A program made the translations under genes and the position numbers. A stretch of DNA of 64,000 nucleotides from Henckelia pumila (Eukaryota > Streptophyta > Magnoliopsida > Lamiales > Gesneriaceae). This document shows, piece by piece, positions 10,705-19,293 of this stretch. The stretch covers positions 11,036,001-11,100,000 of the forward strand of contig NW_027331831.1 in assembly GCF_033568475.1 (NCBI RefSeq), read 5' to 3'. The number at the start of each line of letters is the position of its first letter. Position 1 is the stretch's first letter. The notes under the pieces were generated by a model that saw only the letters and a list, made by a program, of their open reading frames with translations, did not search any database and was not told where the DNA came from.

Positions 10705-11409
10705 TGTTGTTTGTTTATCTTCGGATCTGGAACACTACAACTCAGCAATTATGAAGTCGAGGCGAGAGTATAACTTTCCGTAAGACAAAATTGCCAGGTT
10801 ACAAAGTGCTAAATCGGTATCGGCAATCGTCTCTAAGATACAACGACTGTACTTATCAAGCAATTGAAGCACCACAATTACTTGATTTCAGCGAACTATT
10901 ATATGCAGAACTTTCAAATGATTAGAAGAGAGATTATGCAGAAATATGTATGCAATTGTGTTTTGTATATGTTGTAATGCAGACAAGGGATTGATTACAT
11001 AGATAATCAAAGGTTTTGTGTCCAAATAACACGACCTTTCGTAAAAAATGATATAAATTTTTGTAGAAACCACATCTGCCATTCTTTAGATGTGTCTTGG
11101 AATGAATATATATCATATAATAACTGTTATTCAATCCATACAAGAAAATGGACTCGAAGAGGTGCAACTATCGAAGATAAACTGCAGCCTGGAAAGCCAG
11201 GCATGGCTTCGCGCTCCAGCGCACAAAATTGCGCGCTGGAGTGCACCAGGCATACTCGAGCGCGCAGAAGCGCGCACCTTTTCTGCCTGGCCTCTTCTTT
11301 TGGGCCAGGCGCGCTCGAGCGTGCAGAAATTTGCGCTCGAGCGCACACCATTTCTGTTTTCATACTTTGTCAACTGTATTTTAACCATTTTCATTCAACT
11401 TTTTCAACA
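10705..11409 (-). repeat. 5' LTR of the copia element
   Basis: 705 bp, 27 bp longer than its partner, mainly from extra GC-rich palindromic sequence around 11210-11345. It carries several forms of GCGCTCGAGCGC and of gcgctccagcgc. As the 5' LTR it should contain the promoter for minus-strand transcription. No convincing TATA box was picked out. Confidence 0.92.
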
Positions 11410-11414
11410 ATATT

Positions 11415-11755
11415 ACGAATTGCCATAGATACGATTAATTATTTAACCATTTATGCACGTAAATTTTTGAGTGCGTTAATCACTAATATATAATAAGTTA
11501 TAAGAGATAAAAGGTGTCACGGTGGTGTCATAACATGGTTGCAAAATGAACATCGTCCATGATATCTATGTAGAAATGATACCTTGCATATTATTGCGTG
11601 AGTATCGATGGATGCCATCTCATTTTTTTTAAAAAAAAATTAGTTTTTCGCACGAATATATCGTGAAATGTAAAAAAAAAATTAAAAAATAAAAAGATAG
11701 AACTGACGTCCATGATACCCTACACATTGGCGTAAATGATACACCTCTGATCCCC
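11415..11755. other. Intergenic sequence, nothing recognised
   Basis: AT-rich DNA with poly-A/T runs (11625-11690). No ORF, no repeat and no gene model. Confidence 0.5.
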
Positions 11756-11850
11756 TGTACCCTAGGGTGTAGAAAAATTGTGTGCGACCACTAAAACCCG
11801 GTAGCCGGGTTTTAGTGGTCGCACATAGTTTTTCTGCACCCTAGGGTGCA
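11756..11850. repeat. Near-perfect 95-bp hairpin (foldback MITE-like)
   Basis: The left arm 11756-11801 (tgtaccctagggtgtagaaa ... aaaacccgg) and the right arm 11806-11850 (ccgggttttagtggtcgcac ... ccctagggtgca) are reverse complements with few mismatches around a loop of about 4 nt. It is followed by a TA dinucleotide run at 11853-11874. Confidence 0.9.
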
Positions 11851-11879
11851 GTATATATATATATATATATATATAATTT

Positions 11880-12022
11880 TGATCTCTTGCACTATAGGGT
11901 GCAAGATTTTTGTGATCGGCCACTAAAAATCGTCCGTGGATTTTAGTGGTTTTTGTTTTTGTTTTTGTTTTTGTTTTTTCCGCACCACTGTGGGTATTAG
12001 TGGTCGCTCACAAAAACTTTTA
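11880..12022. repeat. Second, diverged hairpin of the same family
   Basis: The pieces ttgcactatagggtgcaaga, ggccactaaaaatc and tttagtgg...ttagtggtcgctcac echo the arms of the hairpin at 11756-11850, with a (tttttg)n insertion at about 11950-11980. It looks like an older relative or a partial duplicate of the same palindrome. Confidence 0.6.
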
Positions 12023-12118
12023 TGAAACAGTTTCACGAGTTCGATTTTGTGATACAGATATCTTATACAACTCGATCTATGAGAAAATATTTTTTTTATA
12101 TCAAAAGTATTATTTTTT

Positions 12119-12290
12119 AGAGTAGGTATCATGTGAGACGGTCTCACAGATTTATGTATGTGAGATTGGTTAACCCGGCCCATATTTACAACGAAAAATA
12201 TACTTTTGGCATAAAAAATAATATTTTATCATGAGTCGGTTGAATAGGAGATATGTATCATTAAATTGACCCGCGAGATCTTCTTACTGG
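12119..12290. repeat. Dispersed short repeat with palindrome GTGAGACGGTCTCAC
   Basis: It contains gtgagacggtctcacagatt, then ggttaacccggcccatattt, and an 'atttatcatgagtc' segment. Weak relatives occur near 39355-39475 and 45725-45825. I know this as a common, poorly classified short repeat of several asterid genomes; the family name is uncertain. Confidence 0.5.
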
Positions 12291-12900
12291 AGTTTGTATG
12301 TATTTTTTATTATCTAGATACTAGCGCGTAAGCGGTTCTCACTCGTAATAATAAACTGAGGCGAATGTGTGTATAGTCATGGAATAGAATTCATTTTGAA
12401 TCTGCATAAAATGCTTTGATAATTTTAAAATAAAAAAAAACAGGTTAAATGAGAATTGAAATTTTTTCATAAGATTGTTGTTCAATATCTCTCAATTATT
12501 TTTAACTATAATTTTTTTAAAAAAACATCCAAATTTTCAATTATAAAAATGATTTTATAGAATAACTATCAAAAACATATATTAATTCATAAAACATTTT
12601 ATAATTTTTTTGCAAAAAATTATTTTATAAAAACGTTTTATAAATATAGTGCGTACGTAAGCCGGTTTAGGAATCTTGTCACCCAAAAAAAACATGGAAT
12701 TTCGTTTCTCTTTCTAAAGCAAATGGTAAGACATAAGTTTTATTCATAAAATTGGTAAATACAAATAAAGAGAGATAAAGGGGTGCTCTAAAGATTATGC
12801 CCAAAGCCAAATTCCAAAGCCCAAAGCCTTTGCTTGATTTGCCGTGAGAATCCGAAGGATTTCTCTTACTACATAACCAAAGATCGAAACTGCAGTTCTT
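12291..12900. other. Intergenic DNA upstream of the F-box gene
   Basis: AT-rich, no ORF. From about 12680 the sequence becomes mixed and leads into TA and CA microsatellites (12918-12958). The promoter of the gene at 13887 presumably lies between here and 13080. The block ttgtatttaaatacaaatct at about 13068-13087 is a TATA-like candidate, but the start site cannot be fixed. Confidence 0.35.
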
Positions 12901-13119
12901 GCTCTTCACTTTCACCCACACACACATATATATAAAGCTTATTATATATATATATATATGAATAAAGCTTAAAATAAGAGAAATAAAGGCAAAAGAAAGA
13001 AACACACAAAACACAAGAGTGTATACATGCATAGATACCTGTAAAGGGGGAAGAGAAAGAAAGGGCTGTTGTATTTAAATACAAATCTTTCTTTTCTTTG
13101 TTCTTATCCACAAACATAT

Positions 13120-13203
13120 GTAAGTTTTCCCTGTGATTAAGAATTTTTTTAGTCAATTATGGATTTATTTTGCTTTCTTTCTATGATGACTTCAGATTAT
13201 TGA

Positions 13204-13246
<43 letters not shown>

Positions 13247-13811
13247 GTGGCGATAGATCTAGTCTGGGTTGTTGATTGCAAAACCAATTCAAGATTCAAG
13301 CTTTGGGCGTGATTGAGTATTTTTTTCGAGTTTTGGTAGGTGGCTTTTGTTTGATCTGAATTTTGGGGATCTATCTGTGCTGCTTTTCTGGATTTATGCA
13401 TGTTTCCGTTTATTGAAAGCCGTTATTATCGCTGTGTTTTGAGGTGTTGTTGAATCTGGGTTTCCCTAATTTTTGCTGTTTCTGCGTTTCCAAAGCTTTT
13501 TTCACTGGTTTTTGTCGTTGTTTTTGTGCGAATATCGCTCCCTTTTTTTTTGTGTGTTGATGAGCATTTATCTGTAGATAATTTTATTGAATTTGGATCG
13601 GTTCTGGTCGGTGGTGTTAACTTTCCGTCCTTGGTGTTTTTTTTCCTAATCTATTCGTTGTTTTAGGATTTATAAATTTTGTTCATGGAAACTTATAGTG
13701 ATGAATAGTACAAGAATCTTGGTGGAATTTTTTCTGATTTCTTTTGTGAACTAAATCTTTTTTATAATAGTATTTCTAAAATTCGGGTCTGTGCTTGTGA
13801 ATATCTTGCAG
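13120..13811 (+). other. Probable intron in the 5' leader of the F-box/kelch gene
   Basis: A consensus donor (acatat|gtaagt) lies at 13120 and a consensus acceptor (tatcttgcag|) ends at 13811, 75 bp before the start codon. The interval is T-rich, as plant introns are, and holds a T10-G30 run at 13205-13244. A long first intron in the 5' untranslated leader often raises expression in plants. This intron is inferred from splice signals only. Confidence 0.7.
13205..13244 (+). repeat. T10-G30 homopolymer run
   Basis: Ten T (13205-13214) are followed by thirty G (13215-13244) inside the predicted 5' leader intron. It is either a real G-quadruplex-forming tract or a sequencing/assembly artefact. 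Confidence 0.9.
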
Positions 13812-13886
13812 TGCCCATTAGGAAGAAGCATTTGGTTGGTTTGAATAGAAAAATCGTTGCTTCCTTTTGGTTTGGATCTGTAAGAC

Positions 13887-15212
13887 ATGTTGGAAGACCG
13901 GGCTTGCTTGGTTTCGAGGGATTATCCGAGGACCTGCGATCGAGAAGGCAATTGGCCTTGCCTGAATTACCGGCTTGAGAAAGTCGAGGTTCAGCAGAAC
14001 AATAGAATGTTGGAGACAAATGAAGAGGAAGAAGTGGCTGTAAGAAAGAAGTTGAAACATAACGGAGATCAGATTGATACCACATTATCGATTGGTGGAA
14101 TTTTAAATGCCCTTTCGAACCAATCTGACAGTAAACGACATGCTGGTGATAATTCTGATATGAGTTCTTTAATTGCTGCCATTGGGCGCGACAACTCCAT
14201 CAGTTGCCTCATTAGATGTTCTAGAGCTGATTATGGAGTTATTGCATCCTTGAACGGGAGTTTCCGTTCACTTATTAGAAGTGGTGATCTGTATAGATTG
14301 AGGAGGCAAAGCGGTGTGGTCGAGCATTGGGTTTATTTTTCATGCCAGCTGCTCGAATGGGAAGCCTTTGACCCTAGGAGCCGCCGGTGGATGCAGTTAC
14401 CAAGAATGAATCCCAATGACTGTTTTGTGTTTTCAGATAAGGAGTCTTTGGCTGTTGGAACCGAGCTTCTTGTCTTTGGAAGGGATCTTATGTCGCACGT
14501 GATTTATCGATATAGTTTGTTAACGAACACGTGGACTACAGGGATGAGTATGAACTCACCTCGATGTTTGTTCGGTTCAGCAAGTCTCAGAGAAATTGCG
14601 ATACTGGCTGGTGGCTGTGATTCACGTGCTAACATCTTTAGTTCTGCTGAATTATACAATTCTGATTTGGGTACCTGGACAACACTCCCGAACATGAACC
14701 AATCAAGAAAAATGTGTTCTGGGGTGTTTATGGATGGTAAATTTTATGTCGTTGGAGGGTTTGGAGGAGCTGATTCAAAGCTTCTCACTTCTGGTGAGGA
14801 ATATGATTTGGAAACTGGGATTTGGACTGAAATCCCGAACATGTCGCCTGTGCGAACCGCAAGGGTTGATATGCCTGCAACATCAGAAGCGCCACCACTA
14901 ATTGCTGTTGTAAATAATGAACTATATGCAGCAGATCATGCTGATATGGAGGTGAGAAAATACGACAAGATTAATAGAGTTTGGGTTACAGTAGGACGAT
15001 TGCCAGAAAGAATGGACTCTATGTATGGTTGGGGTTTAGCTTTTAGGGCATGTGGTGATCGGCTAATTGTGATTGGGGGCCTCCAAAATGCCGGTGAAGG
15101 GTTTATTGAAGTTAATTCCTGGGTTCCTAGCGAAGGTCCGCCTCAATGGGAAATGCTTGGTCGAAAAAGATCTGGAAGTTTCGTTTATAATTGTGCTGTG
15201 ATGGGGTGCTGA
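13887..15212 (+). CDS. F-box/kelch-repeat protein
   Basis: An uninterrupted 441-codon ORF, starting MLEDRACLVSRDYPR and ending VYNCAVMGC. The N-terminal ~90 residues are variable, with a basic patch RKKLKH at 53-58. A plant-type divergent F-box follows at about 92-135 (DNSISCLIRCSRADYG ... FRSLIRSGDLYRLRR). Four to five kelch repeats follow (about 150-400), with the paired Gly and Trp pattern seen in ILAGGCDSRANIF, FYVVGGFGG and LIVIGGLQNAG. The protein closely resembles the Arabidopsis At1g74510/At1g26930 group, which lacks coding introns, as here. It is expected to dock on SKP1-cullin1 E3 ligases through the F-box and to bind a substrate through the kelch propeller; the substrate is unknown. 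Length and termini are normal for the group. The reading frame is intact, in contrast to the mobile elements around it. Confidence 0.95.
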   Translation: MLEDRACLVSRDYPRTCDREGNWPCLNYRLEKVEVQQNNRMLETNEEEEVAVRKKLKHNGDQIDTTLSIGGILNALSNQSDSKRHAGDNSDMSSLIAAIGRDNSISCLIRCSRADYGVIASLNGSFRSLIRSGDLYRLRRQSGVVEHWVYFSCQLLEWEAFDPRSRRWMQLPRMNPNDCFVFSDKESLAVGTELLVFGRDLMSHVIYRYSLLTNTWTTGMSMNSPRCLFGSASLREIAILAGGCDSRANIFSSAELYNSDLGTWTTLPNMNQSRKMCSGVFMDGKFYVVGGFGGADSKLLTSGEEYDLETGIWTEIPNMSPVRTARVDMPATSEAPPLIAVVNNELYAADHADMEVRKYDKINRVWVTVGRLPERMDSMYGWGLAFRACGDRLIVIGGLQNAGEGFIEVNSWVPSEGPPQWEMLGRKRSGSFVYNCAVMGC

Positions 15213-15889
15213 ATAATTACAGATGGAGGCACTGTTTGTATCATTATGTTGTTTCAAGATCATATATACAACCAGCTTCTTGCTAATGGGTAATTTATCC
15301 AAACTTTTAATTTTTTTTCCATCTTTTGGAATTGTAGGGGGATAGAGGATTTATCTGATTTTACTCGAGATCAATTGGAATGTTTTCTCAGGTTATCTTG
15401 AGTATGATAGTTGAAATTTAATCAATGTTTCTTTCTTTGAGCTGTCTTCTCCCATTTGAGTGATACAAGGAGATCCCGATTATGGCATCACTATGAACAG
15501 AAACAGGTTTAACATCTTGAAGGGGGAGAGTTGGTTGTCTATTAGTGTTCTTATTTTCATTGGTTCCCAATTTTCTTGGTATCATCCAGAAATCAATATC
15601 TTATCGTGTTTATTTGCAAGTATTTGTGTATTGACGCTAATGAATGTTAGGATATGCGGGGACAAATCATTTTTTGATATATTTCTTATGGAATGATCTT
15701 TCACTGAACGTTGTCTTTTGGTTCGGCATTTTTCATCTATCAAATTTGTTATGTCCTTGTCTCCACAAGCAAATATAGAATGGCTAGTAAGTGCATAGAT
15801 GGTTATTCTTTTGGTTTGAAGTTGTTGGTGCTCTAATATCGATGTTGTTGTTAAGAAGCAATGGAGCAGAAGTAGCATCGATGTTAGAC
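15213..15889 (+). other. 3' untranslated region and downstream sequence of the F-box gene
   Basis: Directly after the stop come T-rich stretches suitable for a 3' UTR to about 15450. The 78-codon ORF at 15460-15696 has no recognisable domain and is probably chance. Confidence 0.4.
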
Positions 15890-15983
15890 GTTTTCACAAT
15901 ATGGACTAGATTCCATGCTCTGATTACTGATAAGATGTTTTCACAATATGGACTAGATTTCATACTCTGATTACTGATAAGAC
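15890..15983 (+). repeat. 47-bp tandem duplication
   Basis: The unit gttttcacaatatggactag ... ttactgataag occurs twice back to back (15890-15936 and 15937-15983) with three substitutions (ttccatgctc vs tttcatactc, and one near the end). Confidence 0.9.
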
Positions 15984-17875
15984 GCGAACGTGAGCTTCTC
16001 AAGGGGTGTGTGATGTTATGTCCTACATGGGAGTGGTTAGCAGGTAGGAGGGACTCTCATCTTTCATTAGATGCATTGATTTTGGATCACTTCATGAATA
16101 GCATACCATCGGCCTCGGTGTTTGAATCTGCTGCACTGTGCAATTGTTAGGCATTTACAAGGATATGATTTGAAGTGCTTTTAACTTTACCCAAACTATG
16201 CTGGACTAAGAGCTACATAATTCTTTTCATAAAATTGACTTGGGTACAGGTATACGTATCTCCTCCAGTTCTAACGCTACCATTTTCCCCAAAGCCGTGT
16301 CATCTTAGCGTAAAAAATAAATCAACTTGCTAAAGATTGTTGCAACATGTTAACACCAACACCAACACGATGATCGCACTCGCGTGGCCCTACACATGAT
16401 GATCCCTTGGCACCGAAAAAAGTTGATTGTATCTGGTGCTAGATGTAGTCATGTCTCCACAGGTGATTGAAACATTCATGCAAGAACTTTCTTCTTTCTT
16501 TCTTTCATGTTTTTTCCCCACGGTATACGATTTTGTTGTACTATACGGTCACGTACAATGTTATTTAAGCATTTGGTCCTTTGTGTTATGTTGAATGACA
16601 ATAGCACTATAGCAGCATATTTTAACGTGGTGAACTGTGCTTTCCTGTGATGTATGAGGCGTGGTGATTGTCGTTCGAGCGACAAATTTGATCGTCTGTT
16701 TTCTTCATTATGTTTCCCTTGGCCAGAACCTTAAGTTGGTCTTGGTTTTTGCTGTGATATGCAGAGATATCTTGCAACCTTGAGGAATTAGTCAAGCGGG
16801 TTGGGATAACATGATGTCTTTTTGCCTTAAAAAAAATGTTTACAAAACAAGTCATTTTGGGGCTAATGGCGTCTGGTGTCAGTGAAAATCTTAACTGTCA
16901 TAAACATCTATAAAATTTTAATATGTCCTTAAACTTTTATAAATTTTGCTCATAGTATCCCTGTGACCCATGTCGTAGAGTTGGTGGGTTGAACTCTTAT
17001 CAGTTGGGGATGTATGTGCTAAATTGTATATATTTATATTTTGGTGTTTTTTGCTCATGATTTGACTCTATTGCCCTCTCTTTTTACAAAAAATAAATTA
17101 CTTTTTTCTTCTTTCTTACCCCTAAAAGTATATTTAGGGAAACAGCTAATGGTATGGACCATATTCAGTACAAAAGAAACAAAAGCTGTCGAAAAAATAA
17201 AAAAATAAAAAATAAATAAATAGGGAGGATTTATGAAGTACATGTGAATGAATATCTAACTCTTGAATAGATTATATGACAATATTCATGTTAGTCAGAG
17301 ACCAACCAAAAAAATTTAAATATGAGGAATAATTTAAAATATTTTGATATATAAATTTTAGATTTTTTGAAAAATATATGTATGTTTAATATTAAAATAT
17401 ATTTTTGTCCTTATAATATTTGTATGCATCAGTATTATTAATAATAATCCACTTTATCTAATCAATTTATTATGAACAATATTTTTTTTTATGTTCAATT
17501 CCTATATAATACATTTTAGCTTACCTTAAAAAAACTCACATACAAACCTTTATATGTTAGCAACGAAATTTTAAAAAATGATCACAATCACATATACAAA
17601 TAAAAAATAATAATTTAATTTGATGTTAAATTTTAGTGTTATTACATCCTCAAAAAAAAAGTATTATTTATACTGTATCTCAAGGTTTTACTCATTTTCG
17701 TACAGGTATACAAAGCATTTGTGAATTTTATTTTCACAAAAATATAAAAAATATTAGGATGTGCAATTTTTTATTATCCTCTAGCAATTTAATGACAGTT
17801 TTTACAATATAAAATTTTATGTAATATCTATCTATATATATATATATATAAGATTATACTGGTAAAAATTAAATA
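15984..17875. other. Intergenic DNA between the F-box gene and the Mutator-like element
   Basis: No gene found. Base composition falls from mixed (to about 16900) to strongly AT-rich. There is a TA microsatellite at about 17831-17850. Short ORFs in this interval have no recognisable content. Confidence 0.5.
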
Positions 17876-17884
17876 TTAAAATTA

Positions 17885-18000
17885 GGGTAAATCACTCATA
17901 AATCCCCAAATCCAAACTTAGTTTAGGTTTCAGTCCCTTTGTCAATTCATTTCATTTCTCAATCCCTCACTCATATATTTCATTAGTTTGAGCTCCCCAA
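17885..18000 (+). repeat. Left terminal inverted repeat of the Mutator-like element
   Basis: It matches the reverse complement of 33114-33228 in blocks: aaatccccaaa near the end, cagtccc in the middle, and agttt.agctcccca at the inner edge. Identity is moderate, so the element is not young. Confidence 0.8.
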
Positions 18001-18461
18001 CCAAACAACTTTACCAATTTGCCCTCCAGAAACATCACACGTGCTTCCTTCCTCAATTTCTCTTTTCTTTCTTTTCCCAATATAAAATGTTCGAAACCCT
18101 TGTCTGAAATCGTAAGAGTTGAAGCATAATTATTGAGAGTGGAAGACATCATAAGCTTTTTTTTTTGTGAGAATCGAAGCCATTGAAAGTTTTTTCTGTG
18201 AGAATCGAAACTCTTTTTCAAGTTAAATTATCAAATCTCTTGTAAGCTTTGTCAATGAAGATCGAAGCTATTGGAAGCCTTATCTTTTGAAGTTGTGTAT
18301 CAAAACTCCGAAGAACTAAATTCAAGACCCTTGAAGCTGTAAGTTTAAATTTTGAAAAAAAAACTCTTCCGGCAGCATGTGTATGGTTTATTTTGATTTG
18401 TAATTTGTTTACTTATAGGAACAACACTCATTATTGTAGAATAGACTCTGTAGTCTGGTGT

Positions 18462-18700
18462 TGTTACAACCTTGAATTTTTTGGTTGCTGCAAGTGAGAT
18501 GACAAACTGTTCGTGATTTCAATTATAAGCGGATGTAGTTTGGATGATATATTTCAAAGTTTGTTGTGAAAATATGAACAAATTAATCGTCAATCTATGT
18601 CACTACAATACATAGCTCCATAGTACAAGATGTTTGTTACCTTGAACAATGACAATGACGTCCGTAATATGATACATCTTCACATGAAGCCTGCAAGAAT
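18462..18700 (+). pseudogene. Duplicate, decayed copy of transposase exon 1 within the 5' leader
   Basis: This segment is about 85-90% identical to the first coding exon (19312-19550). It shares ttggttgctgcaa, gtttggatgata/t, gaacaaattaat and atgtcactacaatacatagc. It carries in-frame stops (gtgagatgac, tccatag) and lies between the inferred 5' leader donor (ttgaagct|gtaagt, 18339) and the acceptor at 19292, so it would be spliced out as part of the leader intron. It is a local direct duplication about 850 bp upstream of the real exon. Confidence 0.75.
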
Positions 18701-19293
18701 TTGTTATGCGGTGATTGTTAAAATTGATTGTATGAGTTATTATCTAAATTCACAAAATTGATAAATAGAATCATGATTTTAGTTGTTATTTGGGTGAATT
18801 GGAAAAAAATGCCCAATCCTAAACATGATTTAGCATCCAGTCCCCACAAAAGCCAATCCTTGTTACGCATCTATCTACCAACGATTTTTTTGTATCCGAA
18901 GAAGATGATATTGTTGTGCAATTCACTCACCATTTTTTTTTGCTTCTAATATTTTGTAATGTTATCTTCATTTTTTTGTATTTTTTAATACCCAAATCCA
19001 TGGTTCTCGTGTATATGATTTTCATAAAACTCTTAATCCAATATTGCACGAAAAATTCTATGTATTAAATAATAACATTTGGTTTAGATTGACATTTTTT
19101 TAAATGACTATGGGGTTATATTTATGAATTATTATATAGTTCTTTGTTTGAAATGCTTGTACGTGAAATTTTGTTTGATTTGTGTTGTTGAAAGATGAAA
19201 TGTTACTTATTTCAGCTTTAAATGAATTATAGTGCTACAAATATCATATGCGAGAACTTTTATTGATTGAAAAACAACTTTTATTTTTGCAGA

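Larger units (their letters stand above)
7094..11409 (-). mobile_element. Ty1/copia retrotransposon with internal deletion of reverse transcriptase
   Basis: Two direct LTRs (7094-7771 and 10705-11409) start TGT and end ACA and are flanked by the 5-bp target duplication atatt (7089-7093 and 11410-11414). The coding strand is minus, with gag next to the right LTR, then protease, integrase and the tail of RNase H, so the domain order is copia (integrase before RT). The RT and most of RNase H are missing: integrase ends near 8545 and RNase H resumes at about 8490. The 4.3-kb element therefore cannot retrotranspose alone. No clear tRNA primer site or polypurine tract was recognised beside the LTRs. 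Confidence 0.92.

Noticed and set aside
12300-12680. Possible Helitron end (tctagatactagcgcg ... gcgtacgtaagccgg)
   Set aside because: No CTRR-type terminus with an upstream hairpin and no Rep/helicase sequence; the match is only superficial.
12679-13156. Minus-strand ORFs of 95-117 codons upstream of the F-box gene
   Set aside because: Translations are low complexity (repeated Ile/Tyr from TA microsatellites) and sit in a promoter/leader region.
15460-15696. 78-codon plus-strand ORF after the F-box gene
   Set aside because: No recognisable domain and no upstream gene structure; probably chance in T-rich 3' sequence.
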